Below, piece after piece: positions 24,401 through 34,818 of a stretch of DNA of 64,000 bases (position 1 is the stretch's first letter; every line of letters begins with the position of its first letter). The DNA comes from Anaeramoeba flamelloides. Its lineage: Eukaryota > Metamonada > Anaeramoebidae. Below the pieces are notes generated by a model, which was given only the letters and a program-made list of their open reading frames with translations, was not told the DNA's origin and did not search any database. The stretch lies in contig JANTQA010000023.1 of the NCBI GenBank assembly GCA_027625915.1, positions 8,246,001-8,310,000 on the forward strand. The letters run 5' to 3'. The position numbers and the translations under genes are program-made.

Positions 24401-24505
24401 ACATTCAGATCCCTTTTTTAAAATAAAATCAACGTCAGTATGCTTTTTGTCACAATACAACGTTTCTGCAATTTGCTTCATCGACAATGTTGTGTGAGCG
24501 TTCAT
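21419..24505 (-). CDS. BTB-BACK protein with class-I-amidotransferase-like domain
   Basis: A single-exon gene of 1028 aa. Residues ~12-130 form a BTB/POZ domain (HTDVDFIL, AHQIIISLSSKFW, ILRYCYGKDL, LLKAADQFEMKIL), followed by a BACK-like helical region (~130-290: LLCNIPEESALFLLAI, then WHKLIQKAIPLIRL). Residues ~395-500 (DGKVLLMTTEFSKS, FDAVFVYSISPWYNEVHVGD, YLVNGGGVVICAPF) look like the ThuA/class I glutamine-amidotransferase-like fold; I see no convincing catalytic Cys-His pair in this part. A Glu/Lys/Asn-rich insert (~560-930) separates it from a C-terminal piece (IAEWDGGIPLIIEKKF, KLIVLNFSPVSE) that probably completes the same fold. BTB-BACK suggests a Cullin-3 adaptor or scaffold role (inference). 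The start is the first ATG, at a sharp rise out of poly(T)-rich DNA. Confidence 0.85.
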   Translation of the reverse strand: MNAHTTLSMKQIAETLYCDKKHTDVDFILKKGSECTILSAHQIIISLSSKFWKEKFYPSGWKKKLKSNAPKMKIPPRLAFQIQDVSRPIFETILRYCYGKDLQLTRLNSPQLLKAADQFEMKILSNFCENFLIGQLESKELMNDFPFATKYLLTITQCIFEKITNNSNSNSNSNAFHTHNPKIVHVLLKNSIIDFVHEHEVKFWKQERLLCNIPEESALFLLAIPRTQIRETFVFYRIIERANCLNLQNPRSLKRTTKNTKDPNSTKKFGKWHKLIQKAIPLIRLDNIKIEENKPIFYRNFLNYLKSFRQKTNETQESSDLIIKKISENKGMENEKCGEKKSESREFDYNNNNTNDEINSSKNTKRKDRTTKKINKKIKIPKRKIPDPRHLRYNPNTLKTEDGKVLLMTTEFSKSRKKDIWKSLISGGFKRVNIFDASLYQLDYLLLKEFDAVFVYSISPWYNEVHVGDLLAKYLVNGGGVVICAPFCLKINDTNDDPVELKGRIAEPDVLPMEKGKLGNYKISKLEKILKKEHPIMKGVNNFSGGKYSYKIIPENLEKRFNSINDNAKVYVNNNINNNNNNNGNNGNVNIDDNESRNFYINTISDVYKKIHFKEYLPKPYSFKKNSEELEKIRIQKLKQETEKENNIFEEMKIDEITRKKSLKIGETHSYWDFLQRFSELFPNQIIFNNELNNKIIQFSKKWVDLFSYCRSQENTVFINNLTTFLERYQFYQQPDSENYLFTDNYETSLKRKKIIEESMEIEKGDENIKEGGAETEKENENEKEEENEMERGNERESEKKSMEIEKEKEMGKENEREDENTKENKGGIEKGKEGGEKREISRGDIEEEKEKEKERRRGRTVGIEMEGIGFSPRKRSLNRHDLSPKKNDNKRRRNIQQKLPNSPNKALNFSKNQIIEENSFSQNNNINTNDDVDENGYNCNAINIPINIPTEMFVGENIIIAEWDGGIPLIIEKKFHNKKLGKLIVLNFSPVSESTSHNNGFRWKRDSDGKKIIKNSVKYVLRYKSIN

Positions 24506-25429
24506 TTCTTATTTTTTTGTTTTCTTTTTCTTTCAAAGCGCTTTTTGGTTTTTTTTTTTATGTTAGTGACTTGAAAGTTAAAAGAATTAAATATTTAAAA
24601 GAGAAAGTAAAAAATGATGAATTTTATTTTTATTAAAGATCTAAAGTTCCTTCTTCCTCCAGAAAATGCAGCCCCAATATGATTTAAGGTTAAGTGCTCG
24701 TTATTATTGTTACTCTTCCAAAATTTTTATGATAGAATATCCTGAGCTAGAACTAGTTTAAAATTCTGTTTAAATTAATGGACTTGTTGGTTCAATACAA
24801 TACAAGTTGTGTAAATGAAATATTGTTATTATTTCAAAAACCTTCTTCGAATTTTATAGATTTTCCTTTTTTTCAAAATATGTCATAATAAACACAACAC
24901 AAAATTGTATGTGTTTAGATTTATGAATTATCACTACTGAAAAATTTGATAAAAATTGAAAATTCGGAACTATTGTATTTGCTTTGTGATATTTTAATTA
25001 AAATTAATGATGTATCAATTTAAAGTTGTATTTTTTAAAAATCCGAAATACAACATTTGAATATTCAATAAACCTTTAAAATAAAAAAGTTGTGTTGGTA
25101 TTAGGATCAGAAATTGTATAAAATTCTTTAATAACTTTCTTTATTGTTCAGGAATTTGGTTTCAAAAAACACTTCATCTTTTTTCAAGAGAGAATTTTGA
25201 AGTGAATAAATACAAAACTTTTAATTCAAAGAGTGAATAAACAAAAACATAGTTATTAGAATCTTTTTAGACTCAATTTAGTTTTCTAAAATTAGGTTGA
25301 AATAAAGAGTTGATGAAAAAAAAAAAAATAATAACCAATATAAATATGCCTCGAAAAAAGGTTTTTTTTTTGTTATTTTTTTGTTATTTTTTTGAACTGA
25401 AATTCCTAAAAAAATAATAAATCAAATAA
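24506..25429. other. Intergenic, nothing recognised
   Basis: This is the upstream region of the BTB gene. It is AT-rich with scattered homopolymers. No exon, RNA gene or TIR element was identified before the palindromic element at 25432. Confidence 0.5.
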
Positions 25430-25431
25430 TA

Positions 25432-25629
25432 CAGTCAGTTTCACTTTTAAGGCACAAACTTTCAACGAAATTTAAAGCACAAAAAAATCTCAAATTAAGG
25501 CACAAAATTTGGAATTTTTTTTTTTTACAAATTATTTTACTAGAATCCAAAAGTTTGTGCCTTAATTTGAGATTTTTATTGTGCCTTAAATTTCGTTGAA
25601 AGTTTGTGTCTTAAAAGTGAAACTGACTG
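25432..25629. mobile_element. Palindromic MITE family B, copy 2
   Basis: CAGTCAGTTTCACTTTTAAG at the left and its complement at the right, with TA at 25430-25431 and 25630-25631. The arms are about 85 nt around an AT-rich loop. It is non-coding. Confidence 0.92.
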
Positions 25630-25797
25630 TATAGAAAAAACTAAATTGATTTAAAAAATATGTATTATGAAATTTTTAGAATTATTGGGGTTTGAAAAGA
25701 ATTTGTATGAAAATATGAACCAAAAACATTTGGATTTGTGATCTTTTTCTATATAGCATTTTGAGGCATATTAACTAGTAGCTATTCTTTGTTAATA

Positions 25798-26476
25798 TCA
25801 GAACTTTCGTTTTGGTTGATTATCCTTCACAATTTCATCTTTTTCTTCATTAATTTCCCCCCTAAAATCAAAATATTTAATTTTTTAGGGTTCTTTTTTC
25901 ATTTTGTATTTTTTTTTTCATATCTTTTACGTTTCCCAATCAAGTGATCGATATTATTAATTTCCTTTTTTATAACATGCACATATTTTAGAATCTCCCC
26001 CATTTTTACTATTTGTAATGGTGTCAATTTATACCATTTGTGAACGACTTGACTCAGAATAGTGTTTATGAAGATTTCAAGTTTCGAAATTATTGTTTTT
26101 TTTATAAGTTATACAGTCAGTTTCACTTTTAAGGCACAAACTTTCAACGAAATTTAAGGCACACAAAAAATCTCAAATTAAGGTACAAAATTCAAATTCT
26201 AGTAAAAATAAATTGTAAAAGAAAAAATTCCAAATTTTGTACCTTAATTTGAGATTTTTTTGTGCCTTAAATTTCGTTGAAAGTTTGTGCCTTAAAAGTG
26301 AAACTGACTGTATGTAAATTTGCCCTTTTTTCAGATAATTTTTTAATTTATCATTTTTTTCTCTTCTTAAGTGTCTTCTTGATCTTTTTTGACTTTATGA
26401 GAGTCTTAGAGTTTTTCCCAAATCTCTTTTTTTCCCATATTTTCCAGGTCAATTCTTAATTTTGGTGCCCACTGTA
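25798..26476 (-). pseudogene. Gene fragment interrupted by a family B MITE
   Basis: On the minus strand, 25899-26108 is a 70-codon open frame with coding-like content (VVHKWYKLTPLQIVKMGEIL, then HVIKKEINNIDHLIGKRKRY). A donor-like GTAAAA follows GGGAAAC, and an acceptor TTTTAG at 25862-25864 leads to a short last exon ending about 25798. Upstream of the MITE, 26395-26466 reads WAPKLRIDLENMGKKEIWEK, then stops appear. The MITE sits exactly where the main frame closes, so it probably landed in, or beside, an exon. The family is not recognised. It may be a decayed gene or an active gene with the MITE inside an intron. Confidence 0.3.
26114..26310. mobile_element. Palindromic MITE family B, copy 3
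   Basis: A TA-flanked palindrome of about 197 bp. The two arms share a copy-specific C-to-T change (AAGGTACAAAA on the left, TTTTGTACCTT on the right). It lies only 484 bp from copy 2. Confidence 0.92.
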
Positions 26477-27289
26477 ATAACTTTACTCACTAGTAAGATA
26501 AAAAAAAATTAAAGAAAAAAAAAAGTTAGATTAAACCACTACTTCCAATAAAATTTCACAATTAATAATAAAGTTTATTTATAATATAAGGTAAATTTCC
26601 CAACTTCAAATTTTTAAGGCTATTGTATGTATTTTTTTTTTCTAATAGTAATGCCACCTTTTTTTAAAGTCTCTAGTTAAGAAAAAAAAGTCCAAATAAA
26701 TAGATGGATGAATTAATACATCAAAGATTTCTATCTATTAGAATATGAAATAAATCTTCAATAAGAATTTATTTGATATTTTGAAAAATGGGATTTCAAT
26801 AAAAATCTTTTTCAAAAACAAGTAAAAAAATAAAAAAAACATATAAATCATATTTACTTCATGTATACATAATAAGCATAAACTAATAATTGTGAAACAA
26901 TTTGATTGTATCAATATCAGTCTCCTTTTCATAAAAAAAAGAGATAACCCCAAAAGAAAAGTCAAAAAACAAGAAAAAAATTTTTTTCAGAAATAATAAA
27001 TTTAGAATTTTATTCTACCAATATTAATAAGCTAAATTTCAAAAATAAGGTCATCATTAGTATTTTCTAAATTATTGGTATGTGTGTTGTGTTAACCAAA
27101 TATTCTGAACCCAATATCTTTTAAAAGTCATTATTGAATATTTAATATCAAGAAACAATCTTCTTTTAATGAAAATTTCCCAAAGTTGAATTCATTTTTT
27201 TTGCAATTTTTCTTTCAAAATGATTCCATATTGTTATTTTTATGTTGAATGAACAAGAACATTTTTGAAAACCGTTAATATTCAAGAGA

Positions 27290-27745
27290 TGAGATTAATT
27301 AGCATTGGAGAAAGGGATTGTAAAATTCAAAGAAAGTAAAACACCCAAGAAGTGTTTGCTTCGAAAACAAGTATCAACCAAATTTGCTTTAATGAGTTAC
27401 AATGGTTCCTTGAAAAGTGAAGAAATAGCAAGATCAAATAAGATCTTCTTTTCTCTTTCATTTGGAGACAATGTGATGAATGTGATCGTATTCATTTTAT
27501 CTTTGAGTTCTTTGTTGTACATTCAAAAAATTGGTTTTGTTTTCACTTTCTTTTCTTTTTCTTTTTCTTTTTCTTTTTCTTTCTTTTGTTGAGATTCTTT
27601 TTATCTTGAAAAAGGTATCAAGGAAAGTTTGGGTTGATACCAAATGGGTAAAATGTAAATATCTGATAACTCTGATGGAAAGTTGTTTCAAAAGGTTCTT
27701 GGAAGCAATGGTGAATCTTAAAGGGATAATTTTAAGATGAAAAAT
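27290..27745. other. GC-richer island with overlapping frames, unidentified
   Basis: Open frames exist on both strands. Plus 27305-27592 includes KTPKKCLLRKQVSTKFALMS, and plus 27600-27740 includes KVWVDTKWVKCKYLITLMES. They are separated by a CTTTTT repeat. Composition is less AT-rich than the surroundings, as in coding islands, but there is no ATG-led frame and no consistent splice sites. It could be a decayed gene; I recognise no family. Confidence 0.2.
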
Positions 27746-28068
27746 CATTTCAAAAATAGGGCCAGATTTATTTTTTTCTTTATGGGTTTCTTTTCTCTAT
27801 TCTTTTATTAGAAATAATAATTAAAACAGAAAAGGGTGTTTTAGACAGTTATTTTTTAGTTTTAAGTTCTGATTTTTCTGGGTTGAGTTTTGGTATTCAC
27901 TAAATGAGAAACTACAATTTTTTTTCAATCAAAAATTTGCCCCTATTTTTGAAATTAAGCTTATGTATAAACTTTAAACAAAACCACATGAAAATAACCC
28001 AGAAATGAACAAATAAAAACAAAAATAGAAGATTAATATCAAGTACATACCAATTAAGAAAATAATTA

Positions 28069-28196
28069 CAGCTGTTTCAACTCAGGTGTGAATCGCACTC
28101 ATTCATTGAATGGTTGGGAAACCTTCCAAGTCAATTTAAAATGTTTTCCGACCATTCAACGAATGATTGCGATTCACACCTGAGTTGAAACGGCTG
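28069..28196. mobile_element. Palindromic MITE family C-like, 128 bp
   Basis: CAGCTGTTTCAACTCAGGTG on the left is matched by CACCTGAGTTGAAACGGCTG on the right, with TA at 28067-28068 and 28197-28198. Arms of about 50 nt are nearly perfect, so this is the youngest-looking foldback in the window. The loop is about 25 nt. Confidence 0.92.
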
Positions 28197-28232
28197 TAGG
28201 GAGAAATAATTTTTAAAAACATTCGTTTCTTA

Positions 28233-28428
28233 CAGTCAGTTTCACTTTTAAGGCACAAACTTTCAACGAAATTTAAGGCACAAAAAATCTCAAATTAAGG
28301 CACAAAATTTAAATTCTAGTAAAAATAAATTGTAAAAAAAAAATTTCCAAAAGTTTGTGCCTTAATTTGAGATTTTTTTGTGCCTTAAATTTGGTTGTAA
28401 GTTTGTGCCTTAAAAGTGAAACTGACTG
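28233..28428. mobile_element. Palindromic MITE family B, copy 4
   Basis: TA flanks at 28231-28232 and 28429-28430, with the same TIR and arms as the other family B copies. It starts 34 bp after the family C palindrome. Confidence 0.92.
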
Positions 28429-28560
28429 TAGTAATCTCACTTTTTTTTAAAGTGAAACTTTTAAAAAGTTTTAGTTTTTAAAAAGTTTTAATAATGAACA
28501 TTTTTAACCCCATTTTATCTTTTTAAAATAACTGTATTCTCTTTTATTAAAGAATGATAC

Positions 28561-29145
28561 TAAGCTATTTCCAAGTATGTGGGGTAAATTTATTTTAAAA
28601 TATATTTATATAACCCATTCTACAAAAAAGGATTTAAATACATAAAATCATTAACCACCATTTATAGATTCTTGATAATAATTCAATTTGTTTCTTAGTA
28701 TTGTATTGCAGAAATAAAATATAATAAAATTTATGATCTCGATTTTATCTGATATTTTTTTATGGTGAAAATTGGTGTTTATTATTTTCTTTTTGATCGA
28801 AAAAATATTTTCATAACTTGTATAATCTCAAAAAAATTTACAATTTAATTAAAAACATATAACTGCGTTTTTGCGTTTAAAAAATCATTTTTTCCCTTTC
28901 CATATTTCCGGTTTTTTATTGAAATTGGTTGTACATTGCTTTAACCAAAAAAAGTGCTATTTTTTTTTCATTTTTTGGGAATATTTCAACTAAAATGCTT
29001 TGAATTTAATACATAAGTGGTTGACTTAATCGGTATAAATATTCAACTTAATTTGATATAGTTGATTAATGATTAACATCACTAAAAAAGATTATTTTTT
29101 TATGAAATGTAAAACAAAATGCCCCATTTTTTTGGAAATACCTTA
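28561..29145 (+). mobile_element. MITE family D, copy 1
   Basis: It opens TAAGCTATTTCCAAGTATGT and closes with the inverted GCCCCATTTTTTTGGAAATA then CCTTA, with TA at both edges. It is about 585 bp and aligns along its length, inverted, with 53487-54087. It has no coding capacity; the frame 29119-29325 crosses its end. Confidence 0.82.
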
Positions 29146-29470
29146 TTTTATTTTTTCAATAATAGATGGACTAATTTCATAAAAATTAACATAAATTCAA
29201 TTTTTTTAAATTTAGATCATATAACAAACTTTCAATATATAAACAATAAGTTAAGTGATAAGATTAAAATAAATCTTGATAGAAAACAAAACAAAAAAAA
29301 AAAAAAAACAATATATTTATTTTAATAAACAAGGTAGGGTATATGATAAAAACAAGAGATATTTTTAATTTTTTTTGCAAAAAGAACATATAATTTAACT
29401 TTTTTTTTTTTTAAAAAAAGGAAAATTATTAAAAAAAAATTAAAAATTCATACATTGCTTTATTTAGTAA

Positions 29471-29501
<31 letters not shown>

Positions 29502-29504
29502 GAT

Positions 29505-32040
29505 TTAAATTATAAATTCAAAATCAGAAACTCTTCGGCCTAATTCTTCCAATACACTAGCATCTGCACCATTAATCAACAAACATTCTGTAATTGGTGC
29601 ATTCTCCATTTCTATAGCCAAATGTAAAGGTGTTTTTAAGGCGAAATTTTCAAAATTTATTATTTCTTTGGCATTTTTTTGACGTAAAATGAGTTCAACT
29701 ATTTCTATACAATCTGCTTCCACTGCAAGATGCAAAGGTATATTTCCATCTTCATCGATATTAGTTAAAGGCATATTGTTTTCGATTAACCATTCCATAA
29801 TTTGCGTGGACCCAGAAATTGCAGCTACATGCACTGGCGTTGAACCGTTTAAATCTTTAACTAGGATGTCTGCCTTCCCCACGTTTACTAAGTAATCAAA
29901 GATCTTGGAATTATTTATGCATGCAGCTTCGTGTAAGGGCGTTGAACCAAAATAGTCCTTCACATTAACCTTGCATCCAGCTTCTATTAATAGTTTGATG
30001 CACTTTAAAGACCCGGCGGCACACGAACAGTGTAATGCGGTGTGGCCGCTATTATCTCTTAAATCTATCTTGGTATCCAAATTTAATAGCGCTTTCAAGC
30101 AGCGATCACTTGAGCAAGCTGAAGCAAAATGGAGAATAGATTGCCCGTTCGTACCTAATTGGTTGATATCTGCACCATGCTGGATTAAGATATTCAGAAT
30201 ATTTATATGATTATTTTCACAGGCATATATTAGGGGGCTTTTTTGGGAATGATCCATTTTATTAATTAAATTCAAAAGTTTAATTTGTTCATTTTGTAAT
30301 AATAGATTTAAAATTTTTTCATTCCCATTTATTGAACATAACGAAAGCAAATTTAGGCCAGAAAATGTTGTAGTTTGGATATCTGCACCATACTTGATTA
30401 ACCACTTTGCCAATTTATTACGATCTTGTTCAATAGCATAGGCTAGAGGAGTTTTGCCTTTAAAATCCTTTTTATCCAAATCCGCACCATTTTCGATTAA
30501 TAGAGATAAAACTTCCGTTTCGTTGGAATGAATTGACCAATGGCAAACACCCATCCCTTCTTGTGTGACAACATCTATATTAGCACCCATTTTTAAGAGA
30601 GTTAAAATAACACCTAAATTTCCTGCATGGCAGGCTTCGTGCAATGGGGTATAACCTTTATAGTCTGTAATATTCAAATCGATTTTTTGACAGCTTAAAT
30701 ATTCTTCAATTATTTGGTTATTATTTCTTGAAATGGCCCAATGTAAGCCAGTTGCACCTTCGGAATCACCTTTAAAGATTTGTGCGCCTATTGATTTCAA
30801 ATATTTAAAAATATCTGCCATATCGAAAATGCATGAACAGAGTAATGGCGTTCTTCCTTTGGAATCAGTTAATTCATAATTGGCACCTTTGTTAATTAGC
30901 AATTTGACAATTATGAGCTTTCTTTTTTTGAATTGTTCAATTTTTTCCAAATCCTTTTCAAAAAGCTCATCACTGTTTAACATACACGCCTTATGCAATG
31001 GTGTTAACCCCTTTTCTGTTTGACAATTAAGCGAAATATTTTTTTTCTTTAATAAAATTTCAATAATGTCAAGTAATCCATTGCTACATGCAATATGAAG
31101 AATGGTATTTAAAGAAGTATCCTGTGTATTTATATTGATACCCTTTTCAAGAAAAAACAATAAACTTTGATAATCTTTATTATAAATTGATAAATGCAAC
31201 ACAGAGCCCTCGCTGCTTTTTTTTTTATAGTTTGCCCCATGAGAAATTAAGATCATGGCAGATTCCCAACTTTTCATACGAATGGATTTGTGCAATGGCG
31301 TTTCTAACCAGTTGTCAATAGGGTCTATTTCCGCACCCAATCTAATTAATTGCTCCATGATTTCTGGCTTCCCAATGGCTAGATGGAGTGGCGACAATCC
31401 TTCAAATAAAGATCTTTTATTAATTAATTTTTTAAAATCAATTTCTTTCCTTTCTCGATCTTCTTTATCTTCTTGATCAACTTTATTTTTTTTATCTTCT
31501 TTTCCAACGTCGTCGTTCTTATTGTCGCTATTAAGGCTGTTGTTTTTGCTGTTTTCTAATTCTCTGAAATTTTTCGTTAAAAATTCATTTAATTTCCCAT
31601 TCATTATAGATAAATGAAATTCATTCCACAATCCTAATTTTTTAAATGATTCATGTGATTCCCTTTCTTCAAGATAGGCTTCGTTATTATAATTGAATAT
31701 TTGTTCATTATTTTCTTTCTTATTTGGTTCTAAAGTCAATCCCAGTAATTGTTCTTCAATTTTTGAACTTTGCTTTGCAAATTTCTTTATCAAATATTCA
31801 ACAATATCTAAATAACCTTGATTATATGCTAAATAAAGTGCGGTTTTGCCTTCCTCAGTCCGGCAATTTAAATTGCTTCCATATTTATATAATAATTTTA
31901 CAATTTCTAATTTCCCCGATTCACATGCTTCGTGAAGTGCAGTATAACTATAATCATCAGTTTGATCAATATTATTGACCTTTGGTAATATGAATATAAA
32001 GCCTTCAATGAAATTTTGTTGAATGCAATATGATAATGGA
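29505..32040 (-). CDS. Ankyrin-repeat protein (5' end unresolved)
   Basis: One long exon of at least 845 codons, made almost wholly of about 20 ankyrin repeats, for example GKTPLAYAIEQDRNKLAKWL, SGHTALHCSCAAGSLKCIKL and GSTPLHEAACINNSKIFDYL. A Lys/Asp-rich insert lies about 95-125 codons after the TTG at 31793. That TTG is not the start: the frame runs on upstream through two more clear repeats (YTALHEACESGKLEIVKLLY, GKTALYLAYNQGYLDIVEYL) to a CAG acceptor at 32041-32043, with no ATG, so at least one 5' exon is missing. No other domain is visible. The usual role of such proteins is protein-protein interaction; nothing more specific can be said. Confidence 0.85.
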
Positions 32041-32214
32041 CTGTTTTCATAGAAAAGAAGATTTTTTTTTTATTTTTTTTATAAAGTTAATAATATTATT
32101 ATCTATTATAAAAATTATATAAGACAGGCCATTATTTTGTTTTTCCTTTTTTTTATTTTAAATTTTTCATTTATTTTTTTTTTTATTATCATTTTGAACC
32201 GAATGCGATTAATT

Positions 32215-32715
32215 TCCTCTTAGAACCGTTAGGTTTTCCAGAATTCAAAAGAATTGAGCAAAATCTATGATTTTACTCTATTCTTTTAAATTCTTGAAAA
32301 TCGCCGTTAGCTTTTTTTTGATTTGAGAAATTAAAAGAAAATTTCAAAAATTTTCTTTTTATTTCTCAAATTAAAAAAAAAGCTAGGCACTTGACGGCAC
32401 TTTCCGTTAGGTTTTTTTTAATTTTTGAAAGAAACCCAAAATTTATTTAATTTTTTATTTATTTCAAAAATTAAAAAAAAAAACAGTTAGTTTTTCTTGA
32501 GTTTCCTGTTTATTTGGAAAATCTATTAATTTTCGTTAGGTTTTTTTTACTTTTTGAAATAAACCGAAAATTTATTAAAATTTTCTGTTTATTTCTAAAA
32601 GTAAAAAAAAACCTAGAACACTTCACAAATAAAATAAAAAACCTCATAAAAACCTAGAACACTTCGCAAATAAAATAAAAAACCTCAAAAAAACCTAGAA
32701 CACTTAACAGCTTTC
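32215..32715. repeat. Array of AT-rich hairpins with CCGTTAGG/CCTAG borders
   Basis: Four consecutive foldbacks: GGTTTTCCAGAATTC type (32228-32312), a GATTTGAGAAATTAAAAG type (32318-32383), and two GTTAGG-T(n)-AATTTTTGAAA / CTTTTTGAAATAAACC types (about 32408-32485 and 32537-32615). They are separated by GTTAG or CTAG motifs. The array ends in two and a half direct repeats of about 36 bp (AACCTAGAACACTTC...AAAAACCTCA, 32615-32710). Single relatives occur at 20370-20540 and 46510-46600. It lies upstream of the ankyrin gene. Confidence 0.65.
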
Positions 32716-32729
32716 TACGAGACTCTATG

Positions 32730-33080
32730 GAACATTACAACAAAAATTTAAACATATTAATAATTTTTTATAATTGATCTTTTAAATAATAAATTAGAAA
32801 CAAGTAGAACAGTGTGTATTAGAGAAGAGCCGATACTCATCTTAAGTAGATCTAAGTATCAATATATTTTCTTAAAAATTTGAGAAACCCAAAATTCTTA
32901 GTATAAAACATTGAGAAAAAACAATAATGATCATTTTGATCTTCAATTGAAGATCAAAGAAAATTCCAATAGAAATCAATATTATTTTTCAAAAATCATT
33001 CTCAGTTTTTAAAATAACATTTGAATAACAACTTTTTACTTGGTTACTACCGGATTTGCAATAAAAAAAAATTTTGCAAA
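32730..33080 (-). mobile_element. Relic of MITE family A, long subtype
   Basis: A degraded, one-ended copy in the same orientation as 39193-39895. Shared blocks are TTGAGAAA...AAATTCTTA, AAATTCCAATAGAAATCAAT and TAACAACTTTTTACTTGGTTACTA. The TIRs are lost. Confidence 0.45.
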
Positions 33081-34059
33081 TTAATTAAGTGAATAGGATT
33101 TGAAATAACAAAAAAAAAAAAAATCAAAACAATTAGGTATCAATAAAAAATAAAAAATAAAAAACAAAAGCTAAATGCTTAAACAAATTCCTTGAAGAAA
33201 GAATAATTATCTCAGTAAATTCTTTAAACAAAATTAATATTTTTGTGAAATAAGATTGTAGTAAAATATTGATAATGTTTTTATCACTTCAAGTAAATTT
33301 AATTATATTAAATAAACTGCATCCAAAAAATTTATTTATTGGATCCGCTTGTGTCTTTAAAACTTATAATTCTTCTTGCTTGTTGTTCAAATAAATTTTT
33401 TGATCACATTTTCAAAATTACCATTCCATAAAAAAATTTTCATTATACCATTTTCAGGACAACATGTAGATTTTGAATTGGATATGCTCTCATAAAAACG
33501 TTCATCTAATCCTCGTTTTAACACGAATCATTATCTTTCAAGCAAAAAAAAAAAAAAATTGGACAAAAATCAAAAAGTATTTGTAAGAAAATTGCAATTT
33601 TAGAAAATTTTATAAATAGAAATTTCATTTTTTTATTCGAAATGTATTCAGGAATATTTCAGAACAATTTAAACAAAAAGAAAATTATGTGGAGAATCAC
33701 TGAATTTTCACAAAAATTTCATTTAAATATGATAAAAAATCATTTAACATAGAAACAAAAAATGTATTATTTTGTAGATATATACCTTTCGTATATTTAA
33801 TAAATTGAATTTGTTTCAAATTTTTTTTTGAATAAGTCCTCATGAAGTTGAAGACGGATCTCTTTAGTTTAGGTTTCTTAAACTCTTTGATTGAAATTTC
33901 CAGCAATAAAAACAATGTAAATTGAGATCTTTAATTTTTTTTTTTCGAATTGGTCATTTTTAAGTTAAAAAAAATTGACAGCTAAAAATAAAAGCTTTTA
34001 AAAAGAGATAATTTTTAAGTCAATTAACATATGGATTAGAAATATATAATTATAAAATA

Positions 34060-34818
34060 GCAACCCTAAACTATTTAAACTCTTGGATTAATACATGTAT
34101 TACTGAAATATGCAAAATAAACAGAAACACACCAGTTCTTATTTATAAAACATAATTTAAATTCGAAAATTTGGTAATATCAATAAATAAAAAGAAATTC
34201 AAATTCAAAAACAAATTAAAAGAATTATCTCTACCCTATCTGGAAAAATTAAAATAAAATTTAATCAAAGAATAAACAATAAAATTAATTGGAAGTCGGA
34301 GATTTTAAACCTTCTTAAAAAAGAAATTTATAATTATAATTATAATGAGTTGTTGAATTCTACCAGTTTGAAGGTACAAAAATATTTCGTAATAAATAAA
34401 AAACCAAAAACATTTATTTAAAAATCAATGATATTTAAGTTATCCATCAAGTTCAACAATTCTAAAATTCAGGTCATTTACCAACTGCTTAAATAGATAT
34501 TATTATGTAATAAATAAAAATTCAAATAAATTTTGTCCTTTATGTTTAAAATATAAACATAAGGAAATAATAGAAAATATTGATCACTTTTTATGGGTAT
34601 TTCCTTCCCTATGAAAAAGATAGATTGTTTTTCTGAAAAAGTTAAAAGAATTAAATTTTAATGAAATAATTTTAAATTATGATAGCTTAAAATTATTTTC
34701 GTTAATTAATAATCGTAAAATCTATGATTTTACGCTTAAATTTCTGAAAGGGAATTTAAGTAAAAGGGCACTTAGAGTGTAATTTACACTTCCTCCTCAA
34801 TAAAAAAAAAAAAAAAAA
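34060..34818 (+). mobile_element. 5'-truncated LINE (non-LTR retrotransposon) fragment with poly(A) tail
   Basis: Translated pieces match the C-terminal region typical of LINE ORF2: WKSEILNLLKKEI (about 34288), LKFRSFTNCLNRYYYVINKN, the zinc-binding-like CPLCLKYKHKEIIENIDHFL (about 34534-34593), then IILNYDSLKLFSLINNRKIY and KFLKGNLSKRALRV ending at TAA 34782. The pieces lie in different frames with several stops, so it is dead. It ends in a short 3' UTR and a run of 16 A's (34802-34818), as expected for target-primed insertion. The reverse-transcriptase core is absent. No target-site duplication was identified. Confidence 0.7.

Noticed and set aside
25432-28428. Regularly spaced repeats suggestive of a CRISPR array
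   Set aside because: The units are about 197-bp TA-flanked palindromes at irregular distances in eukaryotic DNA, not short repeats with spacers.
31793-31795. TTG at 31793 as the start of the ankyrin protein
   Set aside because: The frame continues upstream with two more ankyrin repeats, so this is internal.
33697-33915. 72-codon minus-strand frame
   Set aside because: There is an ATG, but composition is Ile/Phe/Lys-rich like background, there is no neighbouring exon, and no family is recognisable.
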